Below, one piece after another: positions 8,212-16,606 of a DNA stretch of 64,000 nt. The notes under the pieces are model-generated. The model searched no databases. It saw only the letters and a list, made by a program, of their open reading frames with translations, and was not told where the DNA came from. A program made the position numbers and the translations under genes. Source of the stretch: Bradyrhizobium xenonodulans (lineage in GTDB: Bacteria > Pseudomonadota > Alphaproteobacteria > Rhizobiales > Xanthobacteraceae); assembly GCF_027594865.1 (NCBI RefSeq), contig NZ_CP089391.1:6478501-6542500 (forward strand), in the 5' to 3' direction. The first letter of the stretch is position 1. Every line of letters begins with the position of its first letter.

Positions 8212-9780
8212 ATGGCAAAATTCGATCTGAACGACTCCAGCGTTGTGGTGATCGTCGGCTCCGGCGCCGGCGGCGGCACGCTGGGCAACGAGCTCGCGCA
8301 GAAGGGCGTCAAGGTGGTCATCCTCGAAGCCGGTCCCCGCATCGAGAACCACGACTTCGTCAACGACGAGTGGGAAAGTTTTTCCCAGCTCGCCTGGACC
8401 GATGCGCGCACCACGTCGGGAACGTGGCGCGTCGCCAAGGATTTTTCGGGCCTGCCCGCCTGGATCGTCAAAGCGGTCGGCGGCTCGACGACCCATTGGG
8501 CCGGCGCGTCGCTGCGCTTCGACGAGCACGAGTTCAAGGTGAAGAGCACCTATGGCAACATTCCCGGCGCCAACCTCTCGGACTGGCCGGTCACGCTCGC
8601 GGAAATGGAGCCCTGGTACGCCAAGGCCGAGAACAAGATGGGCGTGACCCGCACCAACGGCATTCCCGGACTTCCCGGCAACAATAACTTCAAGGTGCTG
8701 GAAGCCGGCGCGAAGAAGCTCGGCTACAAGACCGTGCACACCGGCAACATGGCGATCAACAGCCAGCCGCGCGACGGACGCGGCGCCTGCCAGCAGATCG
8801 GCTTCTGCTTCCAGGGCTGCAAGTCCGGTGCGAAATGGTCGACGCTCTACACCGAGATCCCCAAGGGCGAGGCGACCGGAAATCTCGAAGTTCGTCCCGG
8901 CAGCATGGCGGTCAAGATCGAGCACGATTCCGGCGGCAAGGTGACCGGCGTCGTCTACGCCGACGAGAGCGGCGCAATGCAGCGCCAGAAGGCGCGCCTC
9001 GTCGCGGTGGCCGGCAATTCGATCGAAAGCCCGCGGCTGCTGCTCAATAGCGCCTCGAACATGTTCCCCGACGGTCTTGGCAATTCATCGGGCCAGGTCG
9101 GCCGCAACTACATGCGCCACATGACCGGCAGCGTCTACGCCGTGTTCGAGAAGTCGGTGCACATGTATCGCGGCACCACCATGGCCGGCATCATCCGTGA
9201 TGAAGCCGCCAACAACCCCAAGCGCGGCTTCGTCGGCGGCTACGAGATGGAGACGCTGTCGATCGGCCTGCCGTTCATGGCGGCGTTCCTCAATCCCGGC
9301 GCCTGGGGCCGTCCGTTCACCGCAGCGCTCGACGGCTATCCCAGGATGGCCGGCATGTGGCTGGTCGGCGAGGACATGCCGCAGGAGACCAACCGCATCA
9401 CGCTCGACTCTGTCGTGAAGGACAAGCACGGGCAGCCGGTCGCGAGCGTGCATTTCGACGATCATCCCAACGACGTCGCGATGCGTGCCCACGCCTACAA
9501 GCAGGGCGCCGCGGTGTACGACGCCGTGGGCGCCACCGTGACCTATCCGACCCCGCCCTATCCGAGCACGCACAATCTCGGCACCAACAGGATGAGCGAG
9601 AAGCCGCGCGACGGCGTGGTCAACAAGTTCGGCCAGAGCCACGACGTCAAGAACCTGTTCGTCTCCGACGGCAGCCAGTTCACCAGTGGTGCTGCCTGCA
9701 ACCCGACGCTGACCATCGTCGCGCTCGCGATTCGGCAGGCCGACTACATCGCCGGCGCGATGCAGAAGAAGGAGATCTGA
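8212..9780 (+). CDS. GMC-family FAD-dependent dehydrogenase, large subunit with a likely iron-sulfur Cys motif
   Basis: A 522-residue enzyme starting at the ATG after AGGAG. The FAD-binding motif GSGAGGGTLG is near residue 16 and the C-terminal catalytic signature HNLGTNRM precedes the closing NPTLTIVALA segment. Cysteines C193, C199 and C203 (C-x5-C-x3-C) match the spacing of the 3Fe-4S ligands reported for the FAD-glucose dehydrogenase catalytic subunit. There is no signal peptide of its own, in keeping with export piggyback on the Tat subunit before it. It probably oxidises a sugar or sugar acid in the periplasm and passes electrons to the cytochrome at 6813; the substrate is unknown. Confidence 0.88.
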   Translation: MAKFDLNDSSVVVIVGSGAGGGTLGNELAQKGVKVVILEAGPRIENHDFVNDEWESFSQLAWTDARTTSGTWRVAKDFSGLPAWIVKAVGGSTTHWAGASLRFDEHEFKVKSTYGNIPGANLSDWPVTLAEMEPWYAKAENKMGVTRTNGIPGLPGNNNFKVLEAGAKKLGYKTVHTGNMAINSQPRDGRGACQQIGFCFQGCKSGAKWSTLYTEIPKGEATGNLEVRPGSMAVKIEHDSGGKVTGVVYADESGAMQRQKARLVAVAGNSIESPRLLLNSASNMFPDGLGNSSGQVGRNYMRHMTGSVYAVFEKSVHMYRGTTMAGIIRDEAANNPKRGFVGGYEMETLSIGLPFMAAFLNPGAWGRPFTAALDGYPRMAGMWLVGEDMPQETNRITLDSVVKDKHGQPVASVHFDDHPNDVAMRAHAYKQGAAVYDAVGATVTYPTPPYPSTHNLGTNRMSEKPRDGVVNKFGQSHDVKNLFVSDGSQFTSGAACNPTLTIVALAIRQADYIAGAMQKKEI

Positions 9781-9793
9781 GGTCAGATACGAC

Positions 9794-9828
9794 AAAGCGG
9801 CTCTGTCCTTCCCTGGCAGAGCCGCTTT
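9794..9828 (+). terminator. Rho-independent-type hairpin after the GMC dehydrogenase operon
   Basis: A perfect 12-bp stem, aaagcggctctg / cagagccgcttt, with an 11-base loop begins 13 bases after the GMC stop and is followed by a T-containing run. It also faces the convergent ribbon-helix-helix gene. Confidence 0.8.
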
Positions 9829-9852
9829 GGCTTTTGAGGAGAACGGATACGG

Positions 9853-10170
9853 CTATTCAGCCGCGTCGAGAATCGGCGCCACCGTCGCCTTGAAGTCCTG
9901 AACCGGCGCGGCATTCCGGGAACGATAAATCAGGCAGGAGCAGCGCAGCAGCGAGGCGAAATTGTTGACCTCGCCGTGATGGTCGAGCACCTCGTTGTAG
10001 AGCGTGGTCAGGAACTTGCCGACGCTCATATTCTCCTTGGCCGCGATCTCTTCCAGCGTGTCCCAGAACGCCATTTCCAGCCGGATCGAGGTGCAGTGCC
10101 CGCCGATCCGCAAGGAGCGGGTCTGGGATTCGTAGTCGCGTTGGGGCTGGTGCGCAAAGAGATGGCACAT
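9853..10170 (-). CDS. Ribbon-helix-helix domain protein
   Basis: A 105-residue protein; the ATG complementary to 10168-10170 is preceded by GGAGG. The segment RSLRIGGHCTSIRLEMAFW followed by LEEIAAKENMSVGKFLTTLY is a beta-strand plus two helices typical of the ribbon-helix-helix DNA-binding fold (the RHH_4-like group common in rhizobia). The C-terminal part is not recognisable. It is convergent to the dehydrogenase operon and divergent from mutL. It could be a small regulator; its target is unknown. Confidence 0.75.
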   Translation of the reverse strand: MCHLFAHQPQRDYESQTRSLRIGGHCTSIRLEMAFWDTLEEIAAKENMSVGKFLTTLYNEVLDHHGEVNNFASLLRCSCLIYRSRNAAPVQDFKATVAPILDAAE

Positions 10171-10419
10171 GGCGTCCTCCCGTCCTGTTGCCATTTTTTC
10201 ACGATGCTACACCGCCGCCCGGCACCCCACAATCAGGATGGCAACCGGAGATCGGCCTGTCCCGGTTGTGCGATTTGCTCGAACGCCCAATGTCTTCAAT
10301 GTGATAGGCATCCCTCTTCCCCAGGGCGCCACGTGGCTGTTGCCCAACACATGCTTTTGACGCAACACGGCCTAGAATAGCGCCGTCAGCGAATCCAGAT
10401 CGAGTCCAAGTCAGATTCC

Positions 10420-12231
10420 ATGCCCGTCCGCCAATTGCCAGAACAGGTCGTCAACCGCATCGCCGCCGGCGAGGTGGTCGAGCGACCAGCAAGCGTGGTC
10501 AAGGAACTCGTCGAGAACGCGATCGATGCGGGCGCGAGCCGGATCGACGTCTTCACCGACGGCGGCGGGCGGCGGCGGATCGGCATCACCGACGACGGCG
10601 GCGGCATGAGCGCGAAAGACCTTGCGCTCGCGGTCGAGCGCCACGCCACCTCCAAGCTCGACGACGAGGATCTGCTCCAGATCCGCACCCTCGGGTTCCG
10701 CGGCGAGGCGCTGCCCTCGATCGGCTCGGTCGCGCGGCTCTCGATCACGACGCGCCATGCCAGCGAGCCGCATGCCTGGGCGCTGTCGGTCGAGGGCGGC
10801 GAGAAATCCGAGATCATGCCGGCGGCGCTCGCCCACGGCACGCGGGTCGAGGTTGGCGACCTCTTCTATGCGACACCGGCGCGACTGAAGTTTCTGAAGA
10901 CCGACCGCACCGAGGCCGAGGCGATCCGCGAAGTGGTGCGGCGCCTCGCCATGGCGCGGCCGGATATCGCCTTCACGCTTGCGGGCGAGGAGCGCGCGCC
11001 GGTGACCTGGACCGCGGCCTTACCGGGCGCGGCCGGACGCCTGACCCGGCTCGGCGATATCCTGGGGGTGGAATTCCGCAGCCACGCCATCGAGGTTCAT
11101 GCCGAGCGCGAGGGCGTCGTCGTCGCCGGCTATGCCGCAGCGCCCGCGCTGACCAAAGCCAACGCGCTCGGGCAGTATCTGTTCGTCAACGGCCGTCCGG
11201 TGCGCGACAAGCTGATCCTCGGCGCGGTGCGCGGAGCCTATGCCGACTATCTGCCGCGCGACCGTCATCCGGTGCTGGCGCTGTTCGTCACGCTCGATCC
11301 GCGCGAGGTCGATGCCAATGTGCATCCGGCCAAGACCGAGGTGCGCTTCCGCAACGCCGGCCTCGTCCGCGCGCTGATCGTGCACGGATTGAAGGAGGCG
11401 CTCGCCCGTGAGGGCCGCCGTACCGCCGCCAACAGCGGCGAGAGCGCATTGTCGTCGTTCCGGCCCGCCTTCACGCCGCGCCCGGCAAGCTGGGACTGGC
11501 GCGCCTCGCCATCCGCCCCGGTCGCGCCGATGCCGTCATTCGAAGGCTACGCAGCGCCCGCATTCGCGGAGCGCGCGCAGGCTGCGTTCGACGTCGGCGC
11601 GCCGAGCGCCGATGTGCGGATCGAGACGCAGCCGGTGGCTGATCTCGTCGACCGCCCGCTCGGCGCGGCGCGGACGCAGATCCACGAGACCTACATCGTC
11701 TCGCAGACCCGCGACGGCCTGATCATCGTCGACCAGCACGCCGCGCATGAACGCATCGTCTATGAACGGCTGAAGGCCTCGCTGGCCGCCAACGGCGTGC
11801 AGCGGCAGATCCTCTTGATCCCCGAGATCGTCGAGATGGACGAGGCCACCGTGGAGCGCCTGCTCGATCGGAGCGAAGAGCTCGCATCGTTCGGGCTGGC
11901 GATCGAATCCTTCGGCCCCGGCGCGGTCGCCGTGCGCGAGACGCCGTCGCTGCTGGGCAAGACCAATGCGGGCGGGCTTTTGCGCGATCTTTCCGAGCAC
12001 ATGGCCGAATGGGACGAGGCGCTGCCCTTGGAGCGCCGCCTGATGCACGTCGCCGCCACCATGGCCTGCCACGGCTCGGTACGCGCCGGCCGCCGCTTGC
12101 GGCCGGAGGAGATGAACGCCCTGCTCCGCGAGATGGAGGAGACCCCGAACTCCGGCCAGTGCAATCACGGCCGGCCGACCTATGTCGAGCTGAAGCTGAG
12201 CGATGTGGAGAAGCTGTTCGGGCGGCGGTGA
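10420..12231 (+). CDS. mutL: DNA mismatch repair protein MutL
   Basis: A 603-residue protein with the GHKL ATPase N-terminus (NAIDAGA; DDGGGM; the GFRGEALPSI motif) and a C-terminal dimerisation domain. The endonuclease motif DQHAAHERIVYE is present, as is the late CNHGRP metal-site motif, so it is a nicking MutL of the type found in bacteria without MutH. It couples MutS recognition of mismatches to strand incision. An alignable linker of about 100 Pro/Ala-rich residues joins the domains. It is monocistronic, convergent with rsmD. Confidence 0.96.
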   Translation: MPVRQLPEQVVNRIAAGEVVERPASVVKELVENAIDAGASRIDVFTDGGGRRRIGITDDGGGMSAKDLALAVERHATSKLDDEDLLQIRTLGFRGEALPSIGSVARLSITTRHASEPHAWALSVEGGEKSEIMPAALAHGTRVEVGDLFYATPARLKFLKTDRTEAEAIREVVRRLAMARPDIAFTLAGEERAPVTWTAALPGAAGRLTRLGDILGVEFRSHAIEVHAEREGVVVAGYAAAPALTKANALGQYLFVNGRPVRDKLILGAVRGAYADYLPRDRHPVLALFVTLDPREVDANVHPAKTEVRFRNAGLVRALIVHGLKEALAREGRRTAANSGESALSSFRPAFTPRPASWDWRASPSAPVAPMPSFEGYAAPAFAERAQAAFDVGAPSADVRIETQPVADLVDRPLGAARTQIHETYIVSQTRDGLIIVDQHAAHERIVYERLKASLAANGVQRQILLIPEIVEMDEATVERLLDRSEELASFGLAIESFGPGAVAVRETPSLLGKTNAGGLLRDLSEHMAEWDEALPLERRLMHVAATMACHGSVRAGRRLRPEEMNALLREMEETPNSGQCNHGRPTYVELKLSDVEKLFGRR

Positions 12232-12235
12232 CGGT

Positions 12236-12330
12236 GCCGTAGGGTGGGCAAAGGCGCAACGCGCCGTGCCCACGATCTCTCCATGATCGAGACAGATGGT
12301 GGGCACGCTTCGCTTTGCCCACCCTACGGC
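12236..12330. repeat. Dispersed palindromic repeat, copy A
   Basis: Outer arms gccgtagggtgggcaaag (12236-12253) and its exact complement (12313-12330) flank a second inverted pair (cgtgcccac / gtgggcac). Related copies lie at 25591, 33925 and 46181, with partial or variant copies at 55122 and 57400. It sits between the convergent mutL and rsmD genes. Confidence 0.85.
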
Positions 12331-12337
12331 AGCGAGA

Positions 12338-12892
12338 CTATGGCCGCTTCAAAAACACGAACTCCGTGTCGTCATATGTCCGCCGCTCCAATTCCTCGAA
12401 ACCTTCCGGCGTTGCGAACTGCGCCGCCTTCGCCTCTTCCACCACCAGCAGCGCGCCGGGCGTCAGCCAGCCGCCATCGCGCAAGGACGCCAGTGCCTTC
12501 TCGGCAAGGCCGTTGCCATAGGGTGGATCGAGAAACACGAGCGAGAACGGCTCGACCGGATGTGCCGGGCCGAGATCGGTCGCATCGCGGCGATAGACCT
12601 TTGTCACGCCGCCGAGGCCCAGCGTCTCGACATTGTTGCGCAACAGCGCCCGCGCCTCCGCGCCATTGTCGACGAACAGCGTGAACTTCGCGCCGCGCGA
12701 GGTTGCCTCGATGCCGAGCGCGCCGGTGCCCGCAAAGAGATCGAGCACGCGTGCGTCCTCAATCGGGTCGTCATAGGCGTGCACGAGGATGTTGAACACC
12801 GACTCGCGCAGGCGGTCCGCCGTCGGGCGGATGTCGCGCGAGGACGGTGAGGCCAGATTGCGCCCCTTCAAGCGACCGCCGACGACGCGCAA
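12338..12892 (-). CDS. rsmD: 16S rRNA (guanine966-N2)-methyltransferase RsmD
   Basis: A 184-residue enzyme with the SAM-binding motif LDLFAGTGALGIEA and the N2-guanine methylation motif LDPPYG; the opening MRVVGGRLKGR is typical of RsmD. The start is a TTG at 12892, supported by a GGGAGGA site lying in the end of the upstream rluB-type gene, whose stop is one base away. No ATG is available that keeps the conserved N-terminus. It methylates G966 of 16S rRNA in the assembling 30S subunit. Confidence 0.93.
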   Translation of the reverse strand: MRVVGGRLKGRNLASPSSRDIRPTADRLRESVFNILVHAYDDPIEDARVLDLFAGTGALGIEATSRGAKFTLFVDNGAEARALLRNNVETLGLGGVTKVYRRDATDLGPAHPVEPFSLVFLDPPYGNGLAEKALASLRDGGWLTPGALLVVEEAKAAQFATPEGFEELERRTYDDTEFVFLKRP

Positions 12893-12893
12893 G

Positions 12894-14978
12894 CTAGTCC
12901 TCCCGCGGCGTCAGATCGCGCTTGCCGTGATAGCCGCGCTTGGGACGACGCGGCGGGCCGTAGCCATTGGCCTCTTGCTCGTTGCGCTCGCGCGCCTCCT
13001 CGCTGCCGGTGCGCTGCACCAGCACGCGGCGTCCCTTGCGGTCAGCGATCACGCCACGCTTGCTGGCGGGCTTCTTCTCGCTCGGAGCATCGTCGTCGCC
13101 CGACGAAGATTTCTTTGGCACGTCGAACTGCGCGCCCGACTTCTCGATCACCTTGTCGCCGAGCTGATCGCGCAGCACGCGCGAGCGGATCTCCTCGACC
13201 TGGCCTTCGGGGACTTCGCCGAGCTGGAACGGGCCGTAGGAGACGCGGATCAACCGGTTCACCTCGAGCCCGAGATGGGCGCAGACGTTGCGCACCTCGC
13301 GGTTCTTGCCTTCGCGGATCGCGAACACCAGCCAGACATTGGCGCCCTGGTCGCGCTCCAGCGTCGCCTCGATCGGACCGTATTTGACGCCCTCGACCTC
13401 GATGCCGTTCTTGAGCTCGTCGAGCTGTGCCTGCGTGACGTCGCCATGGGCGCGGACGCGATAGCGCCGCAGCCAGCCGGTGTCCGGTAGCTCGAGCGTG
13501 CGCGCGAGCCCGCCGTCATTGGTGAGCAGCAACAGGCCTTCGGTGTTGAAGTCGAGCCGGCCGATCGAGATCAGGCGCGGCAGGCCTTCCGGCAGATTGT
13601 CGAACACGGTCGGACGGCCCTCGGGGTCGTCATGCGTGGTCATCAGCCCGCGCGGCTTGTGATACAGAAACAGCCGCGTGCGCTCCCGCTCCGGCAACGG
13701 CTTGCCGTCTACCAGGACGACGTCGTTGGACGTGATGTCGAGCGCCGGCGAGTTGATGACGCGGCCGTTGACGCTGACGCGGCCCTGTGTGACCATCTCC
13801 TCGGCGTCGCGGCGTGAGGCAAGCCCGGCACGCGCCAGCGCTTTCGCAATGCGCTCGCCGGCCTTCTTCGGCTTCGGTGCCTCTTCGCGGCGCGGCCGCC
13901 CCTCGAAATCACGATCGTGCTGGCGATAGGCGCCGCGGCCGCCGAAGGCGGGGCGCTTCTCGAAGATCCGGCTCTCATCCTCGTTTTCACGGCGCGGACG
14001 ATCGCCGAAGCGGCCTTCGCTGCGCGGATGCTCGTGCCAGTCGGAGCGGCCTTCAGAGCGCTCGCGCGGGCGATTGAATGTCGGGCGGTCGCCGCCACGC
14101 CCACCACGGTCGCCATCGCCCTCACGACGGGGCCGGTCGAATTTGGGGCGATCCTCGCGATCGAATTTCGGCCGCTCGCGGAACGGACGATCGCCGGAGG
14201 CGCGATCGTCGCGCTTCTGCCAGGGCTTGTCGGCGCTGCGGTCGCGGCCGCCGAAATCCTTGCGCGGCCCGCGATCGGGTGCGCCACGCGAAAACTTGCG
14301 CTCGCCGTCGAACTTGCGTTCCGGACGGTCGCCGCGCGGCGCGCGATCGCCACGATCGAAATTCGGGCGGTCTCCACGCGGCTTGAAGCTGCGCTCGCCA
14401 CGATCCTCGCGCGGCCCGCGATCCGGTCCGCCGCGCGAAAACTTCCGCTCGCCGTCGAACTTGCGTTCCGGGCGGTCGCCACGGGGCGCGTAGGGCTTCT
14501 TGTCGCCAAACTTCCGTTCACCGGACCGGCCGGCGGGACGGGAGTCGTCGCGATCCCGGCGCGGCGGACGGTCGTCACGGCCAAAGGACGGGCGATCACC
14601 ACGCGGCTTGAAGGGCCGCTTCTCGCCGTCGCGCGAGGAGCGATCCGAGAACGGACGGTCGCCGCGCGGCTTGAAGCTGCGCTCGCCGCGATCGTCGCCA
14701 CCACGGTCGTCGCGCTTGAAGCGCGGACGGTCGCTGAAATCGCGGCGCGGGGCATCGCCCTCCTCGCGACGGCGGAACGGACGGTCGCCACGATCGGCGC
14801 GCGGCGGTCGGCTGTCGCGGTCACCACGGGGCGGGCGGCTGTCGCTCTTGCCCTCGAAGCCGCGCTTGGCGAACTTCTTCTCGGGGCCGCGCGCCTTGCC
14901 GCTGCGGCCCTTCGGCGGTCCCTTGGGAGGGCCTCGCCGGCCGCGGGAATCGTTGTCTTTGTCGCTGTCGCGAGGCAT
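12894..14978 (-). CDS. rluB: RluB-type 23S rRNA pseudouridine synthase with a very long Arg/Asp/Gly-rich N-terminal extension
   Basis: A 694-residue protein. The C-terminal 250-300 residues hold an S4 RNA-binding domain (AGLASRRDAEEMV) and the RsuA/RluB catalytic signature GRLDFNTEGLLLLTNDG. The first about 370 residues are low complexity, repeats of RGDRP, RPFRER and KFDRED units, probably disordered and RNA-binding. Standard RluB is under 300 residues. The ATG at 14978 is chosen; an in-frame GTG lies four codons earlier. The stop is followed by the rsmD TTG start, so the two RNA-modification genes form an operon. Confidence 0.87.
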   Translation of the reverse strand: MPRDSDKDNDSRGRRGPPKGPPKGRSGKARGPEKKFAKRGFEGKSDSRPPRGDRDSRPPRADRGDRPFRRREEGDAPRRDFSDRPRFKRDDRGGDDRGERSFKPRGDRPFSDRSSRDGEKRPFKPRGDRPSFGRDDRPPRRDRDDSRPAGRSGERKFGDKKPYAPRGDRPERKFDGERKFSRGGPDRGPREDRGERSFKPRGDRPNFDRGDRAPRGDRPERKFDGERKFSRGAPDRGPRKDFGGRDRSADKPWQKRDDRASGDRPFRERPKFDREDRPKFDRPRREGDGDRGGRGGDRPTFNRPRERSEGRSDWHEHPRSEGRFGDRPRRENEDESRIFEKRPAFGGRGAYRQHDRDFEGRPRREEAPKPKKAGERIAKALARAGLASRRDAEEMVTQGRVSVNGRVINSPALDITSNDVVLVDGKPLPERERTRLFLYHKPRGLMTTHDDPEGRPTVFDNLPEGLPRLISIGRLDFNTEGLLLLTNDGGLARTLELPDTGWLRRYRVRAHGDVTQAQLDELKNGIEVEGVKYGPIEATLERDQGANVWLVFAIREGKNREVRNVCAHLGLEVNRLIRVSYGPFQLGEVPEGQVEEIRSRVLRDQLGDKVIEKSGAQFDVPKKSSSGDDDAPSEKKPASKRGVIADRKGRRVLVQRTGSEEARERNEQEANGYGPPRRPKRGYHGKRDLTPRED

Positions 14979-15097
14979 GAATAATCTCACTCAGGGGGTG
15001 GCCAGAAAGCATTGTGCGCGCTCATTCGGAGCCGCATGCTCAGGCGATATCGGTAAGCACTTCTGCTGAAGGCGCAGCTACTAGCAGGTTTCTTCGG

Positions 15098-15556
15098 ATG
15101 ATACGAGGCTTGAAAGCCCCCTCTTTCATGGATTTGGCGCTCAAAACGGCCGAAAATGCCGGAAAGGCGGGCGAAGTTCCGATCGGATGCGTGGTGGTCC
15201 GGGGTTACGAGGTCATCGCCACCGCGGCGAACCGGACGTTAACCGACTATGATCCGACCGCTCATGCCGAGATTGTCGCGCTGCGCGAGGCCGCGAAAAA
15301 GATCGGCAGCGAGCGCCTCGTCGACTGCGACCTCTACGTGACGCTGGAGCCCTGCACCATGTGTGCGGGCGCCATCTCCTTTGCAAGGGTCAGGCGGCTC
15401 TATTACGGCGCCGCCGATCCCAAGGGCGGCGCGGTCGAATCCGGCGTGCGGTTCTTTGCATCCCCGACCTGCCATCACGCGCCGGACGTCTATTCCGGGG
15501 TCGGCGAAAGCGAGTCCGCGCGCCTGCTCAAGGAATTCTTTCGCGAGCGCCGCTAG
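15098..15556 (+). CDS. tadA: tRNA-specific adenosine deaminase TadA
   Basis: A 152-residue zinc deaminase with the HAE motif (H56, E58) and PCTMC (C86, C89) that bind zinc and activate water. It converts A34 to inosine in tRNA-Arg(ACG). The start at 15098 ([13 protein letters not shown]) gives normal length; MDLAL at 15128 is the other option. It is divergent from the rluB-type gene, and its stop shares a CTAG palindrome with the convergent dehalogenase stop. Confidence 0.93.
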   Translation: MIRGLKAPSFMDLALKTAENAGKAGEVPIGCVVVRGYEVIATAANRTLTDYDPTAHAEIVALREAAKKIGSERLVDCDLYVTLEPCTMCAGAISFARVRRLYYGAADPKGGAVESGVRFFASPTCHHAPDVYSGVGESESARLLKEFFRERR

Positions 15557-16458
15557 CCGCCTGCGAAGAACTCGCGCAGCGCCCTCGCGGTCACGTCCGG
15601 GTTCTCCTCGGTGAGGAAGTGCCCCGAATCCACCGGCATGCCGTCGACGTTGGTCGCCCATTGCTGCCAGATGTCGAGCGGCGTGGCGGCGGCCTGGGCG
15701 ATGCCGGCGTTGCCCCAGAGGGCCAGCATGGGAATGGTGATCTTCTTGCCGGCTTCGAAATCGGCCTTGTCGAGGTCGTAGTCGAAATAGGCGCCGGCGC
15801 GATAGTCCTCGCACATCGCGTGCACGCGGGCGGGATCGCGGAACGGGGCGATGTAGTGCTCGAGCGCGCGCGGGTCGATAGCATCCAGCGTCTTCGACCT
15901 GGTCTGGCTCGCCATCTTGAAGCGCAGGAAGAACTCGCCGTTGCTCGCGACCAGCGTCTCCGGCAGCGGATAGGGCTGCGCCAGGAAGGTCCAGTGGTAG
16001 ATCTTCAGCGCGTAGGCGCGGTTCATCCGCTCCCAGTAATTATAGGTCGGCAGGATATCGAGCACGGCGAGCTTCGACAGCCGGCCGGGATGGTCGAGCG
16101 CAAGGCGATAGGAGACGCGGCCGCCGCGGTCGTGGCCGGCGAGCGCGAAGTGCACGTGGCCGAGGCGCTCCATCATCTCGACCATCGCCTTCGCCATCGC
16201 GCGCTTGCTGTAGGGGATATGCAGCGCGTCGGTCTCGGGCATGTCCGACCAGCCATAGCCCGGCAGGTCGGCGATGATCAGCGTGAAATGGTCGGCGAGC
16301 TCAGGCGCGACGCGGTGCCACATCACGTTGGTCTCGGAGAAGCCGTGCAGCAGCAGCAGCGGCGGCCCGTTGCCGCCGACGCGGGCGAAGATACGGCCGA
16401 ACGAGGTGTCGATCCATTCGGCGTCAAAGCCCGGATAGAGGTCGGCGAGATCGGACAT
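15553..16458 (-). CDS. Fluoroacetate dehalogenase-type alpha/beta hydrolase
   Basis: A 301-residue protein. From memory of the R. palustris enzyme RPA1163 it aligns without gaps from residue 1, and all functional residues sit at the same numbers: nucleophile D110 (GHDRGGR), carboxylate-binding R111 and R114, acid D134, fluoride-pocket H155, W156 and Y219, and base H280. HDRGAR in the reference is HDRGGR here. The expected reaction is hydrolysis of fluoroacetate (and chloroacetate) to glycolate. The sequence carries the full signature rather than a generic hydrolase pattern, but activity is inferred. It is monocistronic. Confidence 0.87.
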   Translation of the reverse strand: MSDLADLYPGFDAEWIDTSFGRIFARVGGNGPPLLLLHGFSETNVMWHRVAPELADHFTLIIADLPGYGWSDMPETDALHIPYSKRAMAKAMVEMMERLGHVHFALAGHDRGGRVSYRLALDHPGRLSKLAVLDILPTYNYWERMNRAYALKIYHWTFLAQPYPLPETLVASNGEFFLRFKMASQTRSKTLDAIDPRALEHYIAPFRDPARVHAMCEDYRAGAYFDYDLDKADFEAGKKITIPMLALWGNAGIAQAAATPLDIWQQWATNVDGMPVDSGHFLTEENPDVTARALREFFAGG

Positions 16459-16504
16459 CTTTTTGCATCCTTGTCAGTCCCGAGGCCGCCCCGACAAAAC
16501 GTCG

Positions 16505-16526
16505 AAAACAACCCCATGCACAGTAG
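16505..16526. repeat. 22-bp intergenic motif, copy 1
   Basis: A 22-base sequence ending cccatgcacagtag lies 46 bases upstream of the dehalogenase start and is identical to 63371-63392, which lies upstream of the ssu operon. Both copies have the same orientation relative to the minus-strand gene. Confidence 0.6.
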
Positions 16527-16606
16527 CTAAGTTCAAGATCCGTCTATGTTTTTTTGGAGTGCCGACGGGCGCGGCCGGTCCTGCGCGTCAGGCCGGAAAA
16601 AGCGTG

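Noticed and set aside
13917-14984. A 355-residue plus-strand frame opposite the rluB-type gene
   Set aside because: It is the antisense of an Arg/Asp/Gly-rich GC-rich coding stretch; composition is Ala/Arg-rich without motifs, while the minus strand has the S4 and catalytic motifs downstream.
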